From assembly GCA_016868955.1 (NCBI GenBank), contig VGFF01000081.1:1-8912 (forward strand): a stretch of DNA of 8,912 nucleotides, read 5' to 3'. Origin of the DNA: Armatimonadota bacterium. Lineage in GTDB: Bacteria > Sysuimicrobiota > Sysuimicrobiia > Sysuimicrobiales > VGFF01. The notes under the pieces were generated by a model. It saw only the letters and a program-made list of their open reading frames with translations. It was not told the DNA's origin and ran no database searches. The position numbers and the translations under genes were made by a program. The number at the start of each line of letters is the position of its first letter. The first letter of the stretch is position 1. Positions 1 through 6,415 of this stretch are shown here, piece after piece.

Positions 1-525
1 CACGAACCCCAAGACGACGATCAGGTTCAGCAATCCGGGGCCCAGCACGCCGACGACGGCAAGCGCGAGGACGATGAACGGGATCGATAGGAACGTATCC
101 GTGATGCGGCCGAGGACCGCGTCGACGCGACCACCGTAGAAACCGGCGACCAAGCCGGCGTTCACACCGATCAACATCGATACCAAGACCCCAGAGACGC
201 CGACCATGACCGAGACCTGAGACCCGTACAGCAGCCGTGACAGGACGTCGCGGCCAAGGTTGTCCGTGCCGAGCGGGAACTCGGAGACGCCGCCCGCCGC
301 CCACGCTGGCGGCAAGACCCGTTGCTCCAAGCGTTGCAGCGTCGGGTCGTGCGGCGCCAGCACCGGCGCGAACGCGGCGACGAACAACACCGCCGAAATG
401 ATCGCCACGCCAATCATGCCGACGGGGCTGCGCCGCAGCCGCCGCCAATAGAACCCGAGCGCGCCGCGGCGCCGGGCATTCGTCGCGCTTCGCTCGACAA
501 CGCGTTCCGCCGTGGCGTTACTCAT
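1..525 (-). CDS. dppC: Dipeptide/oligopeptide ABC transporter permease, DppC type (C-terminus off window)
   Basis: This is the second inner-membrane permease of a peptide/nickel-type ABC importer; it pairs with the DppB-type subunit to form the channel. The frame is open from the ATG at 525 to the left edge and gives 175 residues, against about 290 for the family, so roughly the last 115 residues are missing, including the EAA loop that contacts the ATPase. Visible parts are a basic cytoplasmic N-terminus (1-33), a first membrane segment (about 35-57), the family signature PLGTDNLGRDVLSRLLYG (84-101), and three further hydrophobic segments (about 103-128, 145-160 and from 164). The start codon lies inside the end of the upstream dppB gene: the bases ATGAGTAA (518-525) hold both this start and that stop, which implies translational coupling. 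Substrate cannot be told from the permease. The family assignment is firm. Confidence 0.93.
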   Translation of the reverse strand, partial: MSNATAERVVERSATNARRRGALGFYWRRLRRSPVGMIGVAIISAVLFVAAFAPVLAPHDPTLQRLEQRVLPPAWAAGGVSEFPLGTDNLGRDVLSRLLYGSQVSVMVGVSGVLVSMLIGVNAGLVAGFYGGRVDAVLGRITDTFLSIPFIVLALAVVGVLGPGLLNLIVVLGFV

Positions 526-1438
526 AACGAATCCGTGGGTCGAGGAAGGTGTACAACAAATCGACGAGCAGGTTGGACGCCATCACGACGACCGCAAAAA
601 CGAACACGCCCGCCTGAACGATCGCCATGTCGCGCGTCAGCACCGCTTTTACCATAAGCTGCCCCATCCCCGGCCAAGCGAAAACCTGCTCGACGATGAT
701 GACACCGCCGAGTAGGTAAGCGACCTGCAGCCCGAACACCGTGAAGACGGGGATCAGCCCGTTGCGCAAGGCGTGCTTGAGGACGACGGTGCGCTGACTC
801 AGCCCCTTCGATCGTGCCGTTTGCACGTAGTCTTGGCGGATCACCTCGAGCATGCTGCTGCGGATCAAGCGCGTCAGCGTCGTCGCCAAGCCGACGCCGA
901 GCGTCACTGCCGGCAACAGGAGGTTCCAGCCCGTGTCGGAGCCGGAGACCGGCAGCCACGCCAAACCGACCGCGAATACCAAGATCAGCATGATGCCGAG
1001 CCAGAAGTTCGGCAGCGCGCGGCCAAGAACGGACAACGTCGTCGCTACGAGGTCGGTGAGGGAATTTCGCCGCAGGGCCGCGACGACGCCTAGCGGCAAC
1101 GCCAGTCCCCACCCGATCAGCACCGCCGCGCCCGCCAGCTGCATCGTCTTCGGCAGACGCTCGATGACGAGGGGAAACGCCGGCTGGCGGTAGCGGAACG
1201 ACTCGCCGAAGTCGCCGCGCGGCAGGTGCACGATGAAGTCGAGGTACTGCACCGTGATCGGGCGATCGAACCCATACGCTCGGCGCAAGTCATCGATCTC
1301 TTCTTTTGACATGATGTCCACCGGCGCGAGCTGCGAGATGGGGTCGCCCTTGAGCCGGATCACGACGAAGATGACCGTCGCGATCAACAGCAACACGGGG
1401 ATCATCTGCAGCACGCGCCGGGCCAGATACCGTTGCAT
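518..1438 (-). CDS. dppB: Dipeptide/oligopeptide ABC transporter permease, DppB type
   Basis: This 306-residue inner-membrane permease has normal DppB length. It shows an N-terminal membrane segment (about 8-28), then a long periplasmic stretch. This is followed by membrane segments near 100-122, 140-163, 172-190, 228-250 and 275-297. The EAA-type cytoplasmic loop, which docks the ATPase, is clear: YVQTARSKGLSQRTVVLKHA at 204-223. The family hallmark FAWPGMGQLMVKAV is at 253-266. The ATG at 1438 is the first possible start because an in-frame TAA stands three codons upstream (1445-1447). The only purine-rich match before it, GGGAGG (1454-1459), is 15 bases away, longer than ideal, so initiation may depend on the preceding gene, whose stop is 36 bases upstream. 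It overlaps the next permease gene by 8 bases. It is part of the minus-strand operon with the two binding proteins. Confidence 0.95.
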   Translation of the reverse strand: MQRYLARRVLQMIPVLLLIATVIFVVIRLKGDPISQLAPVDIMSKEEIDDLRRAYGFDRPITVQYLDFIVHLPRGDFGESFRYRQPAFPLVIERLPKTMQLAGAAVLIGWGLALPLGVVAALRRNSLTDLVATTLSVLGRALPNFWLGIMLILVFAVGLAWLPVSGSDTGWNLLLPAVTLGVGLATTLTRLIRSSMLEVIRQDYVQTARSKGLSQRTVVLKHALRNGLIPVFTVFGLQVAYLLGGVIIVEQVFAWPGMGQLMVKAVLTRDMAIVQAGVFVFAVVVMASNLLVDLLYTFLDPRIRYE

Positions 1439-1474
1439 GGATTGTTACTAATGCCTCCCGTTCCGACTCCAGCG

Positions 1475-3007
1475 CTACTGCGTCTTCGCGTTGCCGAGCC
1501 AGACGAACCCATCCGGCGCCGGCTGCCATTGGACCTTCTTGTTCATTCCGACCGTGTCCATCATGTGGTACAGGTTGACGAACGGCCGGTCCTCCGTGAA
1601 CGCCGTTTCCTGGATCTTGTAGTAGTACTGCTTGCGTTTCTCGACGACGATCTCGCGGGCGGCGCGCTGGATCAGGTCGTCCATGTCGGAACGGCAGTAG
1701 TCCGTGCGCTGGCTGCGGGCGCACAGCAGGTTCAACACCGCCACCCACGGGTCGAAGAAGCTGTTGCCGAGCGCGTCCATGTACAGCTCGCGGTTGCGAT
1801 TCGGGAAGTAGATCTGCTCCCGGAACGTCGAGATGTCGAGGATCTGCAGGTTGATCTTGAACCCGACGCCTTCGAGCATGCCGGCGATCGCTTCCGTCAC
1901 TTCCTTCTGCATCGGCCAGACCGTGGTGGAGTGGAAAGTCAGCGGCTGGCCGGCGTAGCCGGCTTCGCGCAGCAGCTCGCGCGCGCGCTGCTGGTTGTAG
2001 AAGTTCTTCTTGTATAAGTTTGGGTGCCAGCCGAGCGTCGGCGGCGTCACGCGCGTGCGCGTCGGCACGCCGCCACCGGCGAGCTTGACGAGCGCCTCGC
2101 GATCGATCGCGTACTCCACGGCGGCGCGAATGCGCCGGTCGCTCGTCGCCCAGCCGGGGCCGGTTCGCATGCCGATCAGCATCGTCTGCGTCGTCAGGAA
2201 CCGCACGAGCTGCAGATTCGCGTTGCCCTCGATGCGCTGCCAATCCTGCGTCGGCACCGAGATCATCAGATCGACCCCGCCGCGCTGTAGCTCGGCGACC
2301 CGAGTCGACGCCTCCGGGATCGCGCGGATGACGAGCTCGTCGACGCCGGGACGACCCAAGAAGTAGTCCGGATTCGCCTGCAGGATGACGCGGTCGTCCT
2401 TGCGCCACTCGACGAACTTGTACGGGCCGGTGCCGACCGGCTTGGACGCGTACCCCTGCGGTCCGACTTCCTGCATGTAGCGCGGCGGCGTCACCTGGCA
2501 GCCGGTGCCCGCGAGCTTGCTGAGCATCGCCGGCTCCGGCCCTTGCGCTTGCACCTCGACGGTGAACTCGTCGATTGCCTTGATCTCCTTGACGAACAGG
2601 TTCCACTGCGCGTGCGTGATCATGCGGCGGTCGGCGAGGATGCGGTCGATCGTGGACTTCGCGGCGGCGGCGTTGAACGGCTCGCCGTTATGGAACTTGA
2701 TGCCCTTGCGCAGGCTGAACCGCCACGTCGTGTCGTTCAGGCGCTCCCACTTCTCGGCCAGCCAGGGGATGAACCGGCCCGTCTTGCGGTCCCGCCAGAC
2801 GATACAGTCGCTGATGTTCGAGTGGATCCAGGTCGAGACGATCGACCAGTCCGTCGGCGGATCGAAGGACGTCACCAGCTCGGGAAGCGCGATGGTCAAA
2901 CGTCGTGCGCCGGCGGGCGCCGCGTGGGCCGAAGGGAAGAGCCCCCCGGTGCACAACACGGCCACCAACGCGCAGATCGCGGCGCGGATTAGGTTCGAGG
3001 ATCGCAT
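1475..3007 (-). CDS. ABC transporter substrate-binding protein, family 5 (DppA/OppA-like), downstream paralog
   Basis: This is an extracytoplasmic solute-binding protein of the family 5 (SBP_bac_5) type, which captures peptides, nickel chelates or related solutes and delivers them to DppBC permeases. It has 510 residues. A basic and hydrophobic signal peptide covers 1-29 (cleavage probably after SAHA); there is no proper lipobox, so I expect a soluble or periplasmic protein. Family landmarks are LAEKWER (83-89), KGIKFHNGEP (101-110), GTGPYKFVEW (192-201) and a long C-terminal lobe ending at FVWLG. I chose the ATG at 3007 because a perfect AAGGAGG (3015-3021) stands 7 bases upstream; a TTG two codons earlier would put the start against that site. 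It is roughly 70% identical by eye to the neighbour at 3177-4712. Cysteines at 68, 170 and 438 have counterparts in the paralog. The ligand is unknown. Confidence 0.95.
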   Translation of the reverse strand: MRSSNLIRAAICALVAVLCTGGLFPSAHAAPAGARRLTIALPELVTSFDPPTDWSIVSTWIHSNISDCIVWRDRKTGRFIPWLAEKWERLNDTTWRFSLRKGIKFHNGEPFNAAAAKSTIDRILADRRMITHAQWNLFVKEIKAIDEFTVEVQAQGPEPAMLSKLAGTGCQVTPPRYMQEVGPQGYASKPVGTGPYKFVEWRKDDRVILQANPDYFLGRPGVDELVIRAIPEASTRVAELQRGGVDLMISVPTQDWQRIEGNANLQLVRFLTTQTMLIGMRTGPGWATSDRRIRAAVEYAIDREALVKLAGGGVPTRTRVTPPTLGWHPNLYKKNFYNQQRARELLREAGYAGQPLTFHSTTVWPMQKEVTEAIAGMLEGVGFKINLQILDISTFREQIYFPNRNRELYMDALGNSFFDPWVAVLNLLCARSQRTDYCRSDMDDLIQRAAREIVVEKRKQYYYKIQETAFTEDRPFVNLYHMMDTVGMNKKVQWQPAPDGFVWLGNAKTQ

Positions 3008-3014
3008 CAGCAAA

Positions 3015-3021
3015 CCTCCTT
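3015..3021 (-). promoter_or_regulatory. Ribosome binding site of the downstream binding-protein gene
   Basis: AAGGAGG on the minus strand, 7 bases from the ATG at 3007. It decides the start in favour of this ATG over the in-frame TTG at 3013. Confidence 0.85.
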
Positions 3022-3119
3022 CAGCTGCCGAACGAATACCGCACAGGGTTCTGATACCCCGTTTCCGCGGCGGTTCCTTTAAGTCGGGCTCGCTGGAGGG
3101 TCCTGCGCCGACAACGAAC

Positions 3120-3148
3120 GGGGCCGGGGACGTTCGGTCCCCGGCCCC
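3120..3148 (-). terminator. Perfect 12-bp GC hairpin between the two binding-protein genes
   Basis: The arms GGGGCCGGGGAC (3120-3131) and GTCCCCGGCCCC (3137-3148) are exact reverse complements around a 5-base loop. The hairpin begins 28 bases after the stop codon of the upstream binding protein (3177-3179). On the minus strand the bases after it read CGTTCGTTGTC, so there is no true U-run. It is therefore better read as a partial terminator or a 3'-end stabilising stem than as a full intrinsic terminator, which would fit higher expression of the first gene. The structure is seen directly; the role is inferred. Confidence 0.55.
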
Positions 3149-3176
3149 GCAAAGGACTCGGGCGCGAGGCCGGTCG

Positions 3177-4712
3177 CTACTGGACGCGCGCCTTTCCGAG
3201 CCAGACGAATCCGTCCGGCGCGGGGTCGAATTGGAGGCGCTTCGTCGTGCCGACGCTGTCCATCATGTGGTAGAGGTTGATGAACGGCCGGTCCTCGGCA
3301 ATGATCTCCTGGATCTTGTAATAGAACTGCTTGCGCTTCTCTTGCACCATCTCGCGCGCCCCCGCTTGGATGAGCGCGTCGAGGTCCGGGCGGCAGTAGT
3401 CGGTGCGCTGGTTGCGGATGCACGAGTAGCCGAGCACAGCGATCCACGGGTCGAAGAAGCTGTTGCCCAACCCATCCATGTACAGCTCTCGGTTGCGGTT
3501 CGGGAAGTACACCTGCTCGCGGAACGTCGAGATGTCCATGATCTGCAGATTGATCTTGATGCCCACGCCCTCGAGCATCTGCGCGATCGCTTCCGTGACT
3601 TCCTTTTGCATCGGCCAGACGTTCGTCGATTGGAACGTCATCGGCTGCCCCTGGTAGTTCGCCTCGCGCAGCAGCTGCCGGGCCCGGTCGGGGCTGTACA
3701 TCGTCTCGGCAGGCTTTCCGTACAGGCCTGGATGCCAGGCAAGGGTCGGCGGCGTCACGCGCGTGCGCGTGATCGTGCCGCCGCCGGCGAGCTTGACGAG
3801 CGCGCTGCGATCGATCGCGCGATCGATCGCCTCGCGGATGCGGCGGTCGCTGGTGACCCACGGCGGAGCGGTGCGCAGGCCGAGCATGATCGTCTGCGTC
3901 GTTTGATACCGCACGAGCTTGAGGTTCGCGTTGCTCTCGATCCGCTGCCAGTCCTGAGTCGGCAGGGCGACGGTGAGGTCGATCCCGCCCCGCAGCAGCT
4001 CGGCGACGCGCGTGCTCGGCTCGGGGATGGCGCGGATGACGATATCGTCGATCGGCGGCTTGCCCTGGAAGTAGTCGGGGTTCGCCTTCAAGACGACGCG
4101 GTCGTCCTTGCGAAACTCGACGAACTGGTACGGGCCAGTGCCGATCGGATTGCGCGCGAATTCCTGCGGTCCGACCTGCTGGAAGTAACGCGGCGGCAAC
4201 ACCTGGCATCCGGTGCCGGCGACCTTGCTGAGCATCGCGGGCTCGGTCGCGCTGGTCTCAATTTGGACGGTGTGGTCGTCGAGCGCGCGCACTTCCTTGA
4301 TGAACGTCCATTGGTTGTAGACGAGGATGCGGCGGTCGGCGAGAATGCGGTCGATCGTGAACTTGACGGCCTGGGCGTTGAGCGGCTCGCCGTTGTGGAA
4401 CTTCACGCCCTTGCGCAGGAAGAACTTCCAGTTCGTTTCGTTCACCCGCTCCCATTTCTCGGCGAGCCACGGCACGAACCGCCCGGTGCGGCGGTCACGC
4501 CAGACGAGGCAGTCGCCGATGTTTGAGTGGATCCAGGTCGCGACGATCGCCCAGTCGGTCGGCGGATCGAACGACGTCACTAGCTCCTGGAACGCGATCG
4601 TCGCGCGCGTTCGCGGCGCCGCGCCGGCGAAGCCCTCCGCGTAGAACGTCGTCGCGGCGACGACGGTGAGCAGGAACACAGCGAGCAAGCGCGCCGCGTT
4701 GCGTAGCTTCAT
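3177..4712 (-). CDS. ABC transporter substrate-binding protein, family 5 (DppA/OppA-like), upstream paralog
   Basis: This is the first gene of the transporter operon: a 511-residue family-5 solute-binding protein. A signal peptide spans about 1-31 (basic MKLRNAAR, then a hydrophobic core to 23, cleavage near AGA-AP). Landmarks include KGVKFHNGEP (101-110), GTGPYQFVEF (191-200), RTRVTPPTLAWHP and FDPAPDGFVWLG at the end. A longer start at 4769 is possible, but the ATG at 4712 has AGGGAGGG 7 bases upstream and starts directly with a textbook signal peptide, so it is preferred. Cysteines at 68 and 169, plus one in RTDYCR, match the paralog and could form disulfides. The paralog is separated by 169 bases holding a strong hairpin. 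Tandem receptors feeding one permease pair usually broaden ligand range, but the ligands cannot be read from sequence. Confidence 0.95.
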   Translation of the reverse strand: MKLRNAARLLAVFLLTVVAATTFYAEGFAGAAPRTRATIAFQELVTSFDPPTDWAIVATWIHSNIGDCLVWRDRRTGRFVPWLAEKWERVNETNWKFFLRKGVKFHNGEPLNAQAVKFTIDRILADRRILVYNQWTFIKEVRALDDHTVQIETSATEPAMLSKVAGTGCQVLPPRYFQQVGPQEFARNPIGTGPYQFVEFRKDDRVVLKANPDYFQGKPPIDDIVIRAIPEPSTRVAELLRGGIDLTVALPTQDWQRIESNANLKLVRYQTTQTIMLGLRTAPPWVTSDRRIREAIDRAIDRSALVKLAGGGTITRTRVTPPTLAWHPGLYGKPAETMYSPDRARQLLREANYQGQPMTFQSTNVWPMQKEVTEAIAQMLEGVGIKINLQIMDISTFREQVYFPNRNRELYMDGLGNSFFDPWIAVLGYSCIRNQRTDYCRPDLDALIQAGAREMVQEKRKQFYYKIQEIIAEDRPFINLYHMMDSVGTTKRLQFDPAPDGFVWLGKARVQ

Positions 4713-4719
4713 GATATTT

Positions 4720-4727
4720 CCCTCCCT
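4720..4727 (-). promoter_or_regulatory. Ribosome binding site of the upstream binding-protein gene
   Basis: AGGGAGGG on the minus strand, 7 bases before the ATG at 4712. It supports this start over an in-frame ATG 19 codons earlier. Confidence 0.8.
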
Positions 4728-4790
4728 CAACAACGAACTCACGTCGCAATCTCGGATGTCGGACGCCATACGGTCGCCCCTTTCCGTCTA

Positions 4791-4822
4791 TGGGTCCCGC
4801 GTCCGACCCAGACGCGGGACCC
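4791..4822 (-). other. GC hairpin with a competing alternative pairing, operon leader
   Basis: GGGTCCCGCGTC (4792-4803) and GACGCGGGACCC (4811-4822) are exact reverse complements around a 7-base loop, giving a 12-bp stem. The outer bases TGGGTC (4791-4796) can instead pair with GACCCA (4805-4810), forming a shorter, mutually exclusive stem. The hairpin ends 79 bases before the ATG at 4712. No U-run follows it on either strand, so I do not call it a terminator. A leader control element is possible but unproven. Confidence 0.5.
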
Positions 4823-4827
4823 GTGTC

Positions 4828-4852
4828 GCCGTCCCCGATCGCCGGGGACGGC
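4828..4852 (-). other. Second GC hairpin in the operon leader
   Basis: GCCGTCCCCG (4828-4837) and CGGGGACGGC (4843-4852) form a perfect 10-bp stem around a 5-base loop. It lies 5 bases from the neighbouring hairpin. It shares the core GTCCCCG/CGGGGAC with the hairpin at 3120-3148 on the other side of the same gene. No U-run follows. Confidence 0.5.
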
Positions 4853-4893
4853 ATCGCCTTCGGCAAGTTCTCTTTGCAGTCCACGGAAGTCCG

Positions 4894-4907
4894 ACAAGTA
4901 TTCTTGT
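4894..4907. promoter_or_regulatory. Operator-like palindrome upstream of the transporter operon
   Basis: ACAAG-TATT-CTTGT is a perfect 5-bp inverted repeat with a 4-base AT spacer in an otherwise GC-rich region, about 180 bases upstream of the first binding-protein start. The form resembles a dimeric regulator site, but no regulator gene is visible and 5-bp arms arise easily by chance. Confidence 0.25.
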
Positions 4908-5042
4908 GGTCGGTCGGCAACTCCTCTTCTCAGTACCGTGACGCCAGGGTAAAGAGCAAATGTTACGAAAATGACCCATTGATTGTCTTCGATTTCGGGA
5001 CCTCGGCCGATTCGGGGAGGGGGATCGACTCGCTGATGGTCC

Positions 5043-5532
5043 CTAACGGCGCCTCGCGGGGCGACGCAGGTAGGCGATCACCGCGACGATCGCCAGGAGG
5101 AGGCTGGGGAAGGCCGCGACGGCGGGCGCGGCCCGGACCACCGTTTCTGCGGCGCCGAATGCGGCACCGAGGGCGAATGGACGCCGCGATGCTGGCCGCA
5201 CACCCGGCGGCGAGCACGGCCCGCGTCGGATCGATACCCAGGATCGCCACCGCTGCTGGATCGTGGATCGCGCCCCGTGCCGCGAGACCGGCAACGGAAC
5301 GCTCCAAGACCGCGAGGCAGATGAGCACCACGCCTGCGACCGCCGTCGCCAGCGCCGTCGGAATGCCCCCGAACCGCGGCACCGTGGCGGTTACCGAGGC
5401 CGCAACGACGAGCGCCCCCACCCACCATCGCCACCGTGCCAAGCGCGCCGCTCACCGCAGCGCGACGACGAGGCCACAGTAGGGGACGCCGGCGGCGAGA
5501 ACGGCGAACAAGACGGCGGCCGCGGCGCTCAC
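5043..5532 (-). pseudogene. Remnant of a branched-chain amino acid-type ABC permease (LivH/LivM family)
   Basis: Three pieces in different frames recall one LivH/LivM-type permease. A GTG start at 5532, one base after the LivF-like stop, gives a hydrophobic 26-residue N-terminus that ends in a TGA. A second frame (about 5442-5190) has two hydrophobic stretches and then RGAIHDPAAVAILGIDPTRA, which matches the cytoplasmic loop of these permeases (usual form RA...D..AA..mGI...R). A third frame (about 5190-5043) gives a hydrophobic C-terminus, FPSLLLAIVAVIAYLRRPAR, of the kind that ends LivH/LivM. The total is only about 163 codons against about 290 for the family, so internal deletions as well as frameshifts are needed. 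I judge it non-functional. LivH or LivM cannot be decided. Confidence 0.6.
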
Positions 5533-5533
5533 G

Positions 5534-6316
5534 TCAAGGATCCGGCCCGTGGAATAGTTCGGACAAACGTGCCGGCGGCCCGACCGCGGAGATTCGACCG
5601 CCTTCCAGGACTTAGCCGCGGTCGGCCACGGACAACGATCGGGCCGGGACGGCGTCGGCGAAGAGGATCGCGGTACCACTCGCGCGGGCGGTCTCGAGGA
5701 ATTGCAGCAAGGCATCGCCGATCGTCGCCGGCACTCGTGCCAAGGGATCGCCGAAGAGGAGCAGCGCCGGACCGCCGGCGAGCGCCTGGGCGATCGCGAG
5801 CAGCAACCGCTCGCCATCGGCGAGCATGGACGCGGACTGCCGGGCTCGCTCGCCGAGCGCGGGGAACGAGGGCAATGCGCGCTGGGCGGCCTCACGACGC
5901 GACCGGGCACCGAGATCGCCAAAGCCGCCCCCGGCGCCCAACAGCACGTGATCGAATACGGTGAAGCCAGGGAACGGATGCGGCGCGCTCGGCACGTAGC
6001 GCAGCCCACGCGCGGCACCGTGGTGTGCTGGCCGGTTCGTGACGTCCTCGCCGCGAAACATCACGCGCCCAGAGAGCGCCGGCCGCACGCCGGCGAGCGA
6101 TTCCATCAGCGCCGTCGTTCAGCCGCCTCGTTCGCCGGTCATCACGACGATTTCGCCGGCGCCGACCTCGAAAGAGGCCTCGCGGAGAAACGTCGTCCCA
6201 TACGCATCGGCGACCTCGAGGTCCTAGGCGCGGAGCAGCGGAACGCCCCCCGACGCGTCGAGAACGGCTGCCTTTCCTTGCGTGCGCGGCACGGGAGCAG
6301 AAATGACGATGGACAT
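5534..6316 (-). pseudogene. livF: LivF-like branched-chain amino acid ABC transporter ATPase, disabled
   Basis: Reading one uninterrupted phase from the ATG at 6316 to the TGA at 5534-5536 gives 260 codons, a normal LivF length, but with three internal stops: TAG at codon 31 (6224-6226), TGA at codon 66 (6119-6121) and TAA at codon 235 (5612-5614). LivF features are plain: DLEVADAYG, FEVGAGEIVVMTG before the P-loop, GRVMFRGEDVTNRP (83-96), GLRYVPSAPHPFPGFTV (104-120) and VLEGGRI near the end. The Walker A site reads GERGG, stop, TT, so the catalytic lysine is absent. The ABC signature is LADGER instead of LSGGEQ, and Walker B is LLLFGDP instead of LLLLDEP. ATP hydrolysis would be lost on several counts, so true decay is more likely than isolated sequencing errors. 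It was probably in operon with the permease remnant one base downstream. Confidence 0.8.
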
Positions 6317-6415
6317 GGTGCGTCGTACAACTCAGGTTCGAAGCACGCCGTGTCCTTCGATCGCCCGCGCGCTGGCCCCCGCCTCCCGCGTCACGCACCG
6401 TCAAGGGAGGAATCC
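6317..6415. promoter_or_regulatory. Divergent intergenic region between the LivF-like and creatininase pseudogenes
   Basis: These 99 bases separate two divergent starts and should have held both promoters. A 7-bp inverted repeat brackets it: GGTGCGT (6317-6323) touches the minus-strand start, and ACGCACC (6393-6399) lies 16 bases before the plus-strand start. No convincing -35/-10 pair was seen. Confidence 0.3.
6403..6410 (+). promoter_or_regulatory. Ribosome binding site of the creatininase-family gene
   Basis: AAGGGAGG stands 5 bases before the ATG at 6416. It fixes the original start of the gene ahead of the in-frame TAG. Confidence 0.75.

Larger units (their letters stand above)
4713..5042. 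other. Non-coding leader and intergenic region upstream of the transporter operon
   Basis: I see no credible gene in these 330 bases; the open frames across them lack family features and ribosome binding sites. The stretch holds the ribosome binding site of the first binding-protein gene, two perfect GC hairpins (4792-4822 and 4828-4852), a short palindrome (4894-4907), and a locally AT-richer segment around 4945-4995. The operon promoter most likely lies in the upstream half, but I could not find a convincing -35/-10 pair. The hairpins would then be in the mRNA leader. Confidence 0.6.

Noticed and set aside
2..60. Possible truncation of dppC as a true pseudogene
   Set aside because: The frame is open to base 1 with normal family sequence, so the missing part is due to the window edge.
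1290..2606. A 438-codon minus-strand frame spanning the junction of the downstream receptor and dppB
   Set aside because: It is a shifted-frame shadow of two well-supported genes, with an Arg/Gly/Ala-rich sequence and no ribosome binding site.
2505..4526. A 673-codon open frame on the plus strand running antisense through both binding-protein genes and the gap between them
   Set aside because: It is rich in Arg, Asp and Val with no family motifs, and it exactly mirrors the codon pattern of the two paralogs on the other strand. The opposite strand has clear signal peptides, ribosome binding sites and family landmarks.
4790..5482. A 230-codon plus-strand frame across the intergenic region and permease remnant
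   Set aside because: Low-complexity Arg/Ala/Pro/Gly sequence, no ribosome binding site, and it overlaps the leader hairpins. The minus strand here explains the sequence better.
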